Below are positions 24,349 to 36,222 of a stretch of DNA of 64,000 nucleotides, piece after piece. The number at the start of each line of letters is the position of its first letter. Position 1 is the stretch's first letter. The DNA lies in the NCBI GenBank assembly GCA_900175165.2, contig FWWN02000432.1, forward strand, positions 1 through 64,000, read 5' to 3'. The notes beneath the pieces are model-generated. The model was given only the letters and a program-made list of their open reading frames with translations, was not told where the DNA came from and did not search any database. The position numbers were made by a program, and so were the translations under genes. The stretch comes from Rhizomucor pusillus. Taxonomy: Eukaryota; Mucoromycota; Mucoromycetes; Mucorales; Lichtheimiaceae.

Positions 24349-25548
24349 TCATTTCCAGAACTGCCAAGTCTTACGCTTTGATTCCTTGTCAGAAGTCGAA
24401 GATGCAGGCGATTTGGTCTATTAAAGGCAGTTAAATACTGATTCAACAAGATCTAACCATTTTAACTTACCTTGGCGTCTTTATCCTTCTTGAAAATACC
24501 AAGGATGGATTTCTTCCTCCCGAGTTTGGTGTTGGAAGATGATGGGCTTGGGTTCTTTTCGAGCTTATCCTTCAATTTGTCAGCATTCTTGCTGGACACA
24601 ACAACGGGCTTTTCATCGACAGCAGGTTTAGCCGCAGGTTCTTGGACAGATTTTTCTTTGGCTGGCACTGCCGGTGGTTCTGTCGTAGCATCTGCTTTTT
24701 GCGCAGGCTCGTCTTGTTTCGTGGTGGACTCTTCCTTGACTGGCTGCTCAGCGGTGGCTGGCTGCTGCTGCTGCTTGGCAGGCTCCGTCAGCTCGACGAC
24801 AGGAGTAGCAGGTTCCTCTTGCTTGGTGGCCTCTCCGACCTTTGTTTCCTCAACCACAGCTTCTGCATCCTCCTTGTTAACATCCTGGGTGAGCTCGATA
24901 GGTTTGATTTCTTGCTTTTCTTCCTCGAGCTTCTGATCTTTGTCAACCTGCTCGGCTACTTCAGGTTTGGGTTGGCCTGCAGATCCGTTCTCCTTTGTCG
25001 CGCCAGGTTCCTCCTCCTTTGGCTCAGCAGAGCCGGATGTCTTTGCTGCTCCATCCACTGCTGCTGGAGCTTCCTGGACCGAGGGAGTTTCCTTGGATTC
25101 AGCGGGAGCTTTTGGTTCTGCCTGCTTTTCTTGGGTTGTAGCTGGAGAAGGCTGCTTCTCTTCAGAAGCTGCACCATTTTCTTTGACTGCATTTTCTTCG
25201 GCAGTGGTAACGTGTTGCTGTTCGACTGGAGGAGCTGACCGGTTTCCGTCAGTCTCCTTTGATGTGACAGTCGTGACTTTATCTTGATTGGCGCCTGTCT
25301 GTTCAAGCTCCTTGTTGGCGTTCGAGTCATCCGCCTTTGCGTCTTGCGTGCCCGATCGAACATCCTGCTTTGTTTCAACGTTGGTCTCAGCAGTAGCATC
25401 AGCAGCAGCAGGAGCAGTCTTTTCAGCTTCCTCGGCGACCTTTGTCTCGGTAGAGGTTGCTGCAGGGACTGATTGTTGTAACTCCTGTTCTTTCACAGTT
25501 TGCTCCTCGTTGTTCGCAGAAGCGTTTTCCTGTGGCGTGGATTGTTGT

Positions 25549-25579
<31 letters not shown>

Positions 25580-25727
25580 CAACTTTCTTGTCGGTAGAAG
25601 AGAGGCTGCTGCTTGAGGACGATGCGGCAGCTGCTGTCGCCTGTGTTTGATCGGGCTTGGGACCCTTCTTTTGACCCTTCTTCTTGTTGCCATTTTTGCG
25701 AGTTCCGCGGTTATTGTTTCTAGCCAT
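24349..25727 (-). CDS. Low-complexity Glu/Gln/Ala-rich protein of unknown function
   Basis: Exon 1 runs 25727-24473 from MARNNNRGTRKNGNKKKG. A GT-AG intron then joins KKDKDAK to a last exon (near 24420-24349) ending WQFWK and TGA. The protein is about 434 residues with a basic N-terminus, a run of 12 glutamines, and a long acidic region rich in E, A, T, P and Q that carries loosely repeated KEEP/EEPA/AEQP segments. The C-terminus is basic and looks conserved in style: LGRKKSILGIFKKDKD. No fold or family is recognisable. Such basic-aromatic tails often bind membranes or phosphoinositides, but that is inference. The Gln run makes length variation between strains likely. Confidence 0.75.
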
Positions 25728-26899
25728 ATTGAATAATAGTAGCGAGCAGGTAAAGTAAAAGACGAGAAGAAAGAAGAAAGAAAAAAGGGGAAAATGAGAA
25801 TAGGCGGGAAAGCTAAAGCTATTTTTTTTTTTTGTTTGATTGAAAAAGTCGTGAAATGGTATCGAAGCGCGTGAACTGCTTTGTTTGTAGCACTCAGTCA
25901 GTGTGCCAAAATTTTGAAAGGCCGTCCAGTTGGCGGATCATCACTGGCCTACCCTCTCCCGTCAAAAAATGGCCAACGCTGGAAACTTACCGCATTTGGA
26001 CATCTGCCTGCTGCTTTTGATCTGCCACATGCACCTTGCCCCGCGCAAGTAAATCATCAAGTGCTAAAATCACTCGCGTACGACAGCGTGAAATCATTGA
26101 CAGTCAACTACAGACTTTATCCTCTCTACTGATGACTTAAATAATGCAGTTGCAAGGTCATTTCTGTTGATATACACCGAGACAAACTGGGGAAGAGACT
26201 TGGCGACACGTCAACTCAGTCAATATGATCTTGGCACTAAAACCGCAACAAAGGAAAAGAATGCATTTACATTGTCAACATGCAATGTTTGACTATTAAA
26301 TAAAAATAGATAAACATGCGCGGAGAAGTGCTTGCTATGGTTTTGTTGGAAACCGCAGATATGCTTGTGTTAGAAGAATGCCTTAGGGAAAACGTTCACT
26401 TAAAAAGTCATTAGCTTCATATTAATGCATAGCGGCATCAGATTATGAGCTTCTAAAGGGCTCCTTGAACACGTAACCACTCAAGATTTACCACTATGAA
26501 CATGCGCTGATTAGTCACATACAGCGATAGTTTCTAAAGTTATGTACATTGATACCAAAAATATGTACTGTATTCCTCCGATGAACTTGCAAATGAAAGC
26601 GTGCCACTTAGAGACGAGATCGCGACTGTCTTCTCTAATTTCGAATATGGAAATGAAGTTCTGCAAATTGATTTTTCTGCAAGCAGTTATTGATTATACC
26701 TCCTTTTCTTTTCTTCACATTTTCATCCTTTGGCATCCTTGAGAGGAATCTCGTAACCCGAGAATTTCCAGCAGCTGATCTAGACTGAAAAGTAGCAATG
26801 GTGGTCGTTGCGCCACGATTCAATATGATTTTATTGAAGAAAGGCAAAGGGTAACAATTTAAATACTAAATGGTAGTAGGTAGTACTGGTAAAGGGACG
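25728..26899. other. Intergenic region, no gene seen
   Basis: About 1.2 kb between two minus-strand genes. It starts with the promoter of the acidic protein gene, where purine-rich GAAGAAAGAAGAAAG-type tracts and a poly-T run near 25821-25833 are visible. Short frames (25881-26132, 26542-26742) have no domain or codon pattern that supports them. I found no tRNA or snRNA signature. Confidence 0.5.
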
Positions 26900-27400
26900 C
26901 TAGTTAAAGGCGAACATGGCAAGCATGCACAGGAGGACTGCGAGCAGTGTGCCGCCGACGGTTGGCAGGGCGACCGCACCTTCGTTGACATGCAACATGA
27001 TAGGGCGAGAGCGAAGCTGGAGAGACATGTTGTAGTCCGTGTTAGCCTTTTCAGTGACAGTCAGGTACACAGTCTCGTTAAGGCCGTGGGGTACATTCCA
27101 GTCGTACGAATCTGACAGAGTGTAGTTCAAAGCGACGCCCGTCGAGTTGCCGGACTTGATTTCGTGATCGGTAGTAATGTTAGCTGCCAACTGCGTCGCA
27201 GAAGCATCGAGCCAAACTGCAATGTCGACAGTGTAGTTTCCACTACCCATATTCTGGTAGTTGTATTGGATGCTCAGAGTTTCGCCGGGCGTGATGGTTC
27301 CATTATACTCGGGTGAGGTGATTTGAGGGCCCACCTGCGCCGTTACCAGTGATATCACCGAGACAAGGAATGCGAAAAGGAAAGGAGTGAACGAGGACAT
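26900..27400 (-). CDS. Small secreted, probably GPI-anchored cell-surface glycoprotein
   Basis: Single exon, 166 residues. An N-terminal signal peptide (FLFAFLVSVISLVTA, cleavage near residue 21) is followed by an ITSPEYNGTITPGETLSIQY opening, which resembles the N-terminal domain of fungal Ser/Thr-rich Kre9/Knh1-like wall proteins. Seven N-glycosylation sequons (NGT, NYT, NIT, NST, NYT, NET, NMS) are visible. The C-terminus is a hydrophobic tail (VGGTLLAVLLCMLAMFAF) after small residues, as expected for GPI attachment or a membrane anchor. A role in wall structure is inferred from the family resemblance; enzymatic residues are not apparent. Confidence 0.85.
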   Translation of the reverse strand: MSSFTPFLFAFLVSVISLVTAQVGPQITSPEYNGTITPGETLSIQYNYQNMGSGNYTVDIAVWLDASATQLAANITTDHEIKSGNSTGVALNYTLSDSYDWNVPHGLNETVYLTVTEKANTDYNMSLQLRSRPIMLHVNEGAVALPTVGGTLLAVLLCMLAMFAFN

Positions 27401-28176
27401 CGAAGCAAACGAAGAAAAGAGAGTATGTTGCAGCAGATCGGCGCGGCTCTGAGTATGTGTATGTATTCTTAACTTTTTCTCGTTTCACAGGCTTCTAACG
27501 CTATACCAAAGGCAGTTGGGAATCGCACATGTCCGACTCATTCACAGGCCCACCTGCTTAATTACAACCTTTCCACTTTATAGATTCGCGGCAAGTTACA
27601 TTTCAATGTTCTGGGCATATCATGTGGTACTTAGAGCTACAGGATAGCGACACTTTTCTCGCAAATAGCGGAGGAGTCTGCGTCTTAGCTAAATCTGCAA
27701 GTGCTGTACTGTATTACATCCATAATTTCAGCTATCCGTCATATTTTTTAGTATCTCGCAAGCAACGTCTTGTTGCTCTATGTCAATCTGAAGATATCTA
27801 CCTGCAGATACATATTTGGCCCAAGTTATGACCACTTCTTTGGATACTCCTCCAGTTCATTAGAGATATAAGGCATTGCTTGAGATGACTCTGAAGCTTC
27901 TCACTGCTTGTGATCGCACAAAGCTTCTGCAGGATACTTTTTTCGACGATATATAGCATTTAGGAGTTGTTTAGCTGCTGTATTCTATGTACATGTCTTT
28001 TTTCCAAGGTGAGCAATAGAGTTTTGTTTGACTTTTGCTCATGTCCGTGCAAAAGCAATGCTGTTAATTTTCAGTTTCAGCATTGTGCATTTTTTTTTCA
28101 TCGACGAAAAATTGGCCCAGCTGAAGCTTTCGGACCGCCACCTCTTTGTTGATCGAGAACCGTTACATATAACATA
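27401..28176. other. Divergent intergenic region before SMD2
   Basis: These 776 bases separate the divergent wall protein and SMD2 genes and should contain both promoters. No coding or RNA feature is supported. The minus-strand side has a CT-rich leader near 27460. Confidence 0.5.
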
Positions 28177-28763
28177 ATGAGGTAGGTGTTGGGCAACACA
28201 GACGCACACGACGCGTTGCACTTATGCAATGTCCTTCACTGTTGCTCATCGCTATACACTTAGCACTAGCGGCAAGCCGAAATCAGAAATGACGGAGGAG
28301 GAACTCCGTAAGCTGGAAGAGATCGAGTTCAACACTGGCCCGCTATCCGTGCTGCAGCAATCTGTCAAGAACAACAATCAGATCCTGATCAGCTGTCGAA
28401 ACAACCACAAACTGCTCGCTCGTGTAAAGGCTTTCGACCGTCACTGCAACATGGTCCTTGAAAATGTAAAGGAGGTAATTACAAGAACACGCCTACACGC
28501 AATCTAGGCATAGCCCAACTGCCTTTAGAGTCACCTTACTTATGGACTTTTTATTATTATTAGATGTGGACAGAAACACCACGTACTGGCAAGGGCGCAA
28601 AAGCTAAGCCCGTCAACAAGGACCGTTTCGTTAGCAAGATGTTTCTCCGTGGAGACTCTGTTGTGCTAGGTATGCTGTGCTGTGCTGCGCATGCTGGTGC
28701 TTATGAGTGAATGACTTTATTAATGGTCTTTTTTCTTGCACAGTGCTGCGCAATACTGTTTAA
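28177..28763 (+). CDS. SMD2: Spliceosomal Sm core protein SmD2
   Basis: Four exons are proposed: 28177-28181 (ATGAG), 28264-28474, 28564-28669 and 28744-28763. Joined they encode [16 protein letters not shown]..., then both Sm motifs ([20 protein letters not shown] and [19 protein letters not shown]), ending RNTV. SmD2 forms part of the heptameric ring on U1, U2, U4 and U5 RNAs, so its target U5 lies 13 kb upstream in this window. The five-base first exon gives a start like other SmD2 proteins. The alternative is an unspliced ATG at 28229 with a different N-terminus. Everything from residue GKPKSEM on is secure. Confidence 0.93.
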
Positions 28764-28866
28764 ATCACGGTGGATTACGAATGGAACGTACTTAGGGGAA
28801 TAAGGTCGAATAGCGTGTTATTAAACGATAAATGCGAGAAAACATAGTGTATGTACAGAGATGTCT

Positions 28867-31800
28867 CTATTCTTGTGCAGTCCAGATGTTTGTCGAATCG
28901 ATCGACCCTTGCCGATCAATTGAAAAATATCCAACGCTGTGTCGTCGTCCCTGGCTTGAAGGTGGGGAGTAGCTATGCACAATGCTTGACGTGGACATGG
29001 ATGCAACCGATGAACTGCCAGGATTGTTTGATGGAGAATCTGAATTTCTTGGGCGGATGCTGGCCAGACCTATGTCCTGCGTAGGAGACAAGGGGTATCG
29101 GCTGGATGACGGTTGAGGATTTGGAGTTGATGACGGACCTTCTACATTTTCTGCAGGAGCTTTGGATTTGCTGCTACCGTGCGGTTTCGATCGGCTCTTT
29201 TCTTTCCTGCGATGCGATGCTTTCCAGTGCTCCACTTCCAAGTGGTAGAACGTCAGACCATCTGCCAACCCGTATGGGTTTGTAGAAGGATCCTTGATTG
29301 TGCTTTTAGAACTCCAATTCTTCCAGCAAATGCTTTCCCTTTCTCATTTACCTGGGCATTCACGACATGCTCGGTGATGGATGTTATCCTAGCTACAATC
29401 CATTCACGTGTGTTCATCTGGAAAGCAACTGATTCTGAGGGTTTCAAAAAGTAGTGCGGTGCACTAATATTAAACGCTGCCCATGGTTTGCCAGAGGAGT
29501 TGCGCGTGGGCAAAAACAAAGCAACATCTCCAACTTTGAAGCTGTGATGGGAAATTATTAGTATACGGATGCATGCGCGAATAGCCATCAATACCTACTT
29601 TCGAAATGCAATCTTGTCATGTGCACTGCTTGCGACTTTGTTGTATTTTTCTAATAGATGTATGCTTTAGTATCGATCGTCGAGATCGCGTTTATTTCAT
29701 TTCTTACCTTTGAGCTCTTTATATTCTCTTTGCCAACGTTTTGTAAGCTCATGAGCATCCTTTACTTTCTTTCGAACACGGCTCACGAACTTTTGTGCAT
29801 CAATGGTCTCTGCAGCTTGGATAATTTGCATCCAAAAGGCGCGTTCATCTTGATCAGGTGAGACTGTGAACTTCTTAGTCATGGCGCCAGCTTCGTCTTC
29901 ATCAACGGATAGCTGCAGTTGGTGCGTGATCTCATAAAGGATATTCTTCCTAAAGTCGTCCAACTTGTCGGCCATTTGAATTCCGAGCGCCCGCATATCC
30001 ATACGCTGCTCTGATACGGTTTTGAGTTTACGAGTAAGTTGGCTGTACTCGTTTTGTGTGCGCCCGAGTTCCTTTTACAGTCTTTAAATAGTTTGCCCAC
30101 GCATGGAAGAAAGAACCAACGCAACGTACCTGCTCTGCCATTTCCGCGCGACAGTTCACAGCATTCAGGCATCGCTCAATAGCATCGACGATAACAAGTA
30201 TGTCCTTGTTAACAGGGTCGAATTTGGGCGTTGATTGATACTGTGATAACAATCCAGCTAGCTGACTGGCAGCCTGATCGCATGAAATAGCTATTAGGTC
30301 AAAAGTATGATCGTAAACAAAAAGGCCGCTCTACCTGTTCTAGCATCTGTTGTTTTTGCGTCCAGCTCTCTTCCGCTCGTTTCACCATGTTTCGAGCCTG
30401 TATGTTCGTTCAATAAGTACCCTCCCCAACTATAAACGGCCGTAAGTCCACTCACCTGAGCCAGCTCCTGTTTAATAACATTCCGCGCTTCTTCTGTATC
30501 GTCCATTTCGTTTCGAAGCTTCTGAAGCTCGTTTTCAGACTAAAAATGGGTGTAAGAAAGAGAGTATAAATTGTAAACTTTCAAAGTATCAACTTGCTTG
30601 TTTCTTGAGTCGCGCATTTTCTTGTCGCTGCTCTTCCAATTTCAACTCATATTCTTGCTTCTGTTTCTCCAACTCTAGCTGGTAATGGTCTCTTAATTTA
30701 TCGTTTCGTTCGCGTTCTTTCTCTAAGCGAGATTCAAGTTCGTTCAATTTTGCACGCCAGTCATCTTCAACACTAGCAATACGCATATCGGCAAGATTAT
30801 CCTTGATCTGGGCTTCCTTCAAAAGCTAAGTACATCGATAATTGAGTCATTTTCTTCGTAAGCATCTGGCCGGAATCACAGGGTATAACTTACACTCTTT
30901 CGATTATCTTCATATGTCATTCGCTCCTCCTCTAACAATTGCTCTAGCTCCTGTTGTTGCAACCGCAGTTCTTCTTTTTCAGCCTCGTTCTGGACACGGT
31001 AATTTTCCCACTACGTTAAATATTGTCAGCATCATTGAAATGCGCATTGGTATCCTCCACATAGTAGTGTCATACCTTGTTCTCTTGATTTCTCAAGGCA
31101 ATGTGTAGCTCCATGATTTGCTGATCCTTTTGCCGCAAAAGATCTTCTATACGCCGGGGCGAGCCATCGTTCAACCTTTGCTCGGTCTGACTATCGACTA
31201 CTGAGTATGCAGAAGACGTTGACGATGCCGACTGAGAAGTATTCTCTCCACGCCTTCGTACGAGGCTCTCTGCAGCCGCATCCGAGCCTGTTCTGTATTT
31301 CTGTTGCAATAAACGTTCCAAAGATGCAATTCGAGTCTCGTAGGACTAGGGATTTTGTGAATATCTAAAAGATGTCTCATAATCAATCACTCCTACCTTG
31401 ATTTGAGTTTCTGCAAGTTCAAGTGCTTTAGTCTTTTGCTGAAGTTCAAGCTCCTGCCGGTGTGCTTCTGTATCGTGAGATAATGTTCTACTATCTCGGT
31501 AGACAGGAAGCACGGTAGATACTGTGAATAAGTGAAATTTAGCAAATCTGGACACTTGGCAATGTGTTACAAAACGCTTACATGTAGTTCTCATGGCCCG
31601 TTTAAAATCTTCTCTCAAAGCATCCAGCTCTGTATTCATTCTTTCCAGTAGATCCATAAACATTCCGTTGCCGTCATCCACGGAGGCCTTACGAAACGGA
31701 GGCCTACGCATAATAAGGTAAGTTGACTCATATTCCATGAGAACTTTCTGACGTTGTTGTATACCTCGTATTTAAGTGCCCTGATCGACTAGAGAACATA

Positions 31801-34093
31801 GATTGTTGATAGGATCTAAAGACAGAAAGTCTCTTATTGTTTCCATGGTCGTACATGGGCGATGTAGCAACCTTTGGCGACTTTGCCGCAGCGTAGCATT
31901 CGCTGATAATTTTAACATATTCTATGCATAATAATCCTCTTTCAGTCAATAAATGATTAAAACTATATGGCATAGATGACTTACGAACGACATCGTTCTT
32001 TCCAACGGGGAAAAGTTCTTCATCCAGCTCTCCAAATGATACGTCGCAGTAAGGTACTTCTGCATGGATATCTAGATAGATTCAGTTTATCAGGATCTTA
32101 TTGAGATGATACCTGTAATGTGACTTACTTGCAAGCTGAAACGGTAGTTGCTTTAGTTCATTTTGCATAAATTGCTCTCGGCGTGCCTGCTCTTCAATTC
32201 GAAACGATGCAAACAAATCTGCCAGAGACTTTGCACTTTCTTTCATGATCTATACATAGGAGAAATATGTATATCAGTAAAAGCGAGGCAGACCTTCAAC
32301 TCAAATATCTGCTTACCGATGCATGTTCATTGCGCCGAGCCAGCTCGATAAGCAAATAGCCCTTAAAAAACCAAGATAAATGTCAGCAAAATAGACATCA
32401 AAGAACATTATTGAACACATATAATTATATTTACATATGCGAAAATAATACCGTGCGCGTACTTCAAATCGAAAGTGTCGCCATGTCTTTCCTTGTATTC
32501 TTGTCGCTCTTTGTTGACGTCTTTGATACGAATGTATAATGTAGATATGTCGCTTTGCAACTGGGAGATGACGTTCATATTGCCAAGGAACTTTTCGATA
32601 CCGTGTTGCTTGGATACTACTAGCTGTGCCGTCTTTTCTCGGACGCCAGTTTCGTATCCAGTTAGCTTCGGTATGTAATCGTCGACGTGAATTTCGGCAA
32701 GGTGACTGAATGCCTCGAGAGTCTTGCGCGCATGGGAACTGATCGCTGTCGGTGAGGATGAAGCAGCTCCCCGGTGCTGCTCTCGCTGTTCCAGCTGCCG
32801 TAGGGTATCTGGATCCATGGAAGATATGGGTATCTGAAGCAGTTCCGAGATCTTGGACTGTACTCGTTCAAGGTCTCGTTTGATTTTATCGCGGAGGAAT
32901 TCTGCCTTGTACATTATCTCGAGGATATCTGTCACAGCAGTGTCCAGAGACTGCAAGTCGTGATCTTCTGCAATTTTTCGCTGGAGCTCTTGGTCGTTGC
33001 GAACAAGATCCTGTCCCAGTATCCGTAGCTCGCGTATTTCCCGATCTAGACACTGGCATAGATTGCGTGTATCTCGAGTGGCAGATTCAATTTCTTCCTC
33101 GTTCACAAAATCTACAAGCATCCGCTTTGGCGAACTTTTAATCTTGTCGGCGATAGACGAATGTATTTGGACGCTGCGAAGAACCGTCAGGTCCATGGAA
33201 GCAGTATCTACAAGTGCGAATTGATCAGATAAATCTTCCTCCGTTTCTGCGCAGCAGCTCAAAATTTCGCTGTGCACTCGATCCTTGTGCGACTCTAGAT
33301 TCGCCAGAGCAACATTGAGTGCTTGGCTTTGTGCTTTCAATTCGTCCACAATTATTTGCGATAGCTTTGCGTGAGCCGAAATAGCAGCCAAAATATTCTG
33401 TATATCTCTGTTGTCAGAGAAACCGCTGCAATTTCCCTCATATTCCGCGATTACCTTGCTGTATTCTTCGAATGCCGAGAAAAGCTTCAGATAATGCTCG
33501 CAGATCTGGTACAGACTCAGTTTCTGTATATCTCTTGCACGCTTAATTGTAGCAAGTGCTGTCGATGCTATCAATCAGTGTCAGATGCCAGTTTCAGGAC
33601 CGGAAGCTTGTTTGTTTCACATCGATACCATCAAAGACCGGTACTCTGGGTTCCAGCCTTGGCGTTTCCATGTCAAGCAAAGTCTCCAGCTGACTCTCGG
33701 AGGCTGGCAAATATTGCCGGTCATATAGAAAAATAATATACTCGTCCTAAAACCAATTACGTACATGTGTCAGTTTCGTCATATGGGTCCTGAAGGTGAC
33801 ACACGCTCGGCTGACGTACACTCCCTGTCGCACTGATAACGTCCTTGACCTGATCTTGTCTGACTTGATTGCCAAAGCTTGTCATCAAAATCTGCGATTC
33901 AGCAGGAATGCCAGTCATGCGCTCTAACGCCTGTGTGAAATCGTCCAGTCTACATAGTTTTATCGTCCGTTAATAACAACCGCGGTGGGTCTCGAGTTAA
34001 CTATGAGGTAACGACAACTTGCGTTTCTATTTTGTCAGAGTCGGTGGAGTGCCACTTGACTCTCTGACCAGTTTCTGCCCTATATATTATCAT
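28867..34093 (-). CDS. ATG11: Autophagy scaffold Atg11 (RB1CC1/FIP200-like)
   Basis: Multi-exon gene starting MIIYRAETGQRVKWHSTDSD at 34093. Exon 1 ends at 34023 and uses a GC donor (GCAAGT), with an AG acceptor before 33949, restoring LDDFTQALERMTGIPAESQ. This N-terminal part is the ubiquitin-like region of the family. The middle is a long helical and coiled-coil scaffold (large exon 33574-32408, then short exons 32,350-29,700). The C-terminus (29,570-29,250) is the Atg11 domain: FKVGDVALFLPTR, WAAFNISAPHYFL, then NPYGLADGLTFYHLEVE. A Ser/Pro-rich tail ends at 28867. Atg11 organises the initiation site for selective autophagy by binding cargo receptors and Atg1. Several middle exon limits are approximate. 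Confidence 0.9.
33950..34022 (-). other. GC-AG intron of ATG11
   Basis: The first ATG11 intron begins GCAAGTTG and ends TATGTAG. Every GT in the vicinity gives the wrong phase, whereas the GC site restores the reading DKIETLDDFTQ. GCAAGT is the usual sequence of eukaryotic GC-AG donors. Length is 73 nt. Confidence 0.7.
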
Positions 34094-34392
34094 TTATTGA
34101 AAGTAGAGGTATAGGCATTAAATGTTGTAAAGGTATAGGAAGAAAAATTAGAAAAAAAGAGGAATATGTACACTTGAAGAAAGTGACAATGAAGTTCTCG
34201 CATGAGGAACGGAGTCCAAAATGCATTGGCAACCCACTTGCCATCACGCTGCGGTTCTGTGCAACGTCAAGCACGCAACTGTAGACCCTCTTTGCATTGA
34301 CAGCAATTAAAAAAACATCCATCTTAAGGTAAAGGATAATCATTCAAGGATTCAATGAGCAATTATATATGAATGTGATTGTAACAGAATAT

Positions 34393-36222
34393 TTATCGCC
34401 ATTTTCTTTGCCAGGTGCCATTGATTTTAGTAACCTTAAGCTCAGAGTCTATCGTCCTACGGGAGGAGATACCGTCTATTGCACTAGTTCTAAATCGTTG
34501 TAGCAATTCTTCTTCTTCCTTGTCTTCAGTGCAGTCTACAAGCTGAATGTATTTATCAATGGCGTTTATCTTGAATGACATGCGACCAATTCTCAGTGTC
34601 TCCAGCATGGGAATTGTCGTAATCCATCGTTGAATGATATCTGGTTTTCTTTCAATGATTCCTCCGCAGTTGAATAAAGTAATAACTCGTAGTCTTCTCA
34701 TGCCGCATAAGGATTCGGCTGTGCTGTCGCCCATCCAGACATGATACAGATATAGTTCCCGCAAATCTGGAAGAGATCGATTCATGGCTGCATCCTCCAA
34801 AAGGTCCACCGCATTTTTATCATCCATTTCATCGGTGTGATCTCGCCACACACTGCTCTGCTGCTGCTGTGTGTTGGATAACGGTGAAACTGCTGCTTTG
34901 CTTCGTTGAACGTCTAGCCGCAACTCTAGAATCTGTAAATGTGGTAGATTACGCAGCAAGCGCGCTAGAGCCTGACCAGTAACATTGGGGAAGCAGAGTC
35001 GAAGCTCGCAAAGCTTGTCAAATCGAGCCAACGCTTCCAGTCCATCGTCGGTTAGCTGAAGCAGAGTTTCTGTGCGTGAATAGCTGGTAGGTATATGTGA
35101 ATTCTGGATCGTTTTGATATTCCGGGGTATACTTTTTCGTCTAATGGTTAATGCACGTAGCGGTGGTGGTTCTTCAGCAGCGATCATGTCGGTTGTGGCG
35201 CTTCTAACGGTAGAGTCTGATGCATTTACTAAAGGAAACTTTCTAGAATGTCGAGGATGCAAATCCAATCGAGGCGAGATATCAATGCGTCTGATGCTGG
35301 TTGGATTGATGCAACTAATCAATGGATCGACGGTTCCTCCTCCAACGAGGGTGAGTCGAAAATTTTGGAGCTTTGCGAGCGCGCGGAGTGGATCAGCCAG
35401 TCTTCGCACTTGTTCAGGATTTGCGCACGTCAAGTGCAAGGTGTGAAGATCCTTGGCATACACTAGGATGGCTATGAGTGTAAAATGTCGCCAACTAACG
35501 TAGAGCATCTTCAACGTGCTTAGTTGATGCCCGATCTGCTTAAGTAGGCTAGGCAGATCAAAGTTTGATGCTAGGCGGCAAGACGTGATATCCAGATGAT
35601 TCAGGTACTTTAGTTTTCCAATGGCTTTGCCTAGCTTGTCATTCAAGTGTTGGTATTGTAAAGATAGAGTTTCGAGACAGGGGCACAAGGTGATTATCTT
35701 TTCGAGTACTGTGTCGGACAACATGAGTCCTGCAGACGGGTTATCCGAGAAATCAGCTGCAACTGACGCTAAACCGTGCAAGGGCGTTATCCGATATAGA
35801 TGGTCACGTTGCTCAAATGGCACAGAGTACTTTGTTCGAGCATACTTGTCAAGTCGCAACTCAGTTAGGAACGGTAACAACTTGGCGAACGTGACAAATG
35901 CTTCTTCTCTAATGCGATAGCAGCCGCTCAAGTCAGCTTGGCGGATACTAAGTGCTGGTTCGTCTGTTACACTGTCGTTGGCGCTACCATACGGGGCATT
36001 CCCGGACGGGAACGGAATACCGCACCCCTTCAGTATCGTAAGCAGCACCACGCCATTTATCTGTTCGCTGTACGACGAAAGATTAAGCGGTGACCAGCAC
36101 CATGGAGCCGATTTCAAGATCAATCGAAACCGTCGACAGGTCATTGACAGCTGACATTTGTCCCGAATCGTGTCGACTGCCTGGAATATTTGCAGGAGCA
36201 GCTCAGCCGGCAAAGTTTCCAT
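34393..36222 (-). CDS. F-box and leucine-rich-repeat protein
   Basis: Single exon, 609 residues. The N-terminus is an F-box (METLPAELLLQIFQAVDT...LSMTCRRFRLIL). Irregular leucine-rich repeats follow from about residue 90 to 560 (for example LTELRLDKYA, LETLSLQYQHL, LNHLDITSCRL, LQILELRLDV, LRELYLYHVWM). Such proteins recruit substrates to SCF ubiquitin ligases through Skp1. The substrate cannot be read from sequence. Since SCF activity depends on cullin neddylation, the product is a functional client of the ULA1 pathway in the general sense only. It lies tail-to-head with ATG11, and its upstream region faces TRM3. Confidence 0.88.
   Translation of the reverse strand: METLPAELLLQIFQAVDTIRDKCQLSMTCRRFRLILKSAPWCWSPLNLSSYSEQINGVVLLTILKGCGIPFPSGNAPYGSANDSVTDEPALSIRQADLSGCYRIREEAFVTFAKLLPFLTELRLDKYARTKYSVPFEQRDHLYRITPLHGLASVAADFSDNPSAGLMLSDTVLEKIITLCPCLETLSLQYQHLNDKLGKAIGKLKYLNHLDITSCRLASNFDLPSLLKQIGHQLSTLKMLYVSWRHFTLIAILVYAKDLHTLHLTCANPEQVRRLADPLRALAKLQNFRLTLVGGGTVDPLISCINPTSIRRIDISPRLDLHPRHSRKFPLVNASDSTVRSATTDMIAAEEPPPLRALTIRRKSIPRNIKTIQNSHIPTSYSRTETLLQLTDDGLEALARFDKLCELRLCFPNVTGQALARLLRNLPHLQILELRLDVQRSKAAVSPLSNTQQQQSSVWRDHTDEMDDKNAVDLLEDAAMNRSLPDLRELYLYHVWMGDSTAESLCGMRRLRVITLFNCGGIIERKPDIIQRWITTIPMLETLRIGRMSFKINAIDKYIQLVDCTEDKEEEELLQRFRTSAIDGISSRRTIDSELKVTKINGTWQRKWR

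Noticed and set aside
25540..25580. CAG/TTG-type repeat tract as a stand-alone repeat element
   Set aside because: It is the coding poly-Gln run of the acidic protein, with no extension beyond the gene.
24462..25650. Long plus-strand ORFs opposite the acidic protein gene
   Set aside because: They mirror its biased codons (Ser/Cys/Leu-rich shadows) and have no domains.
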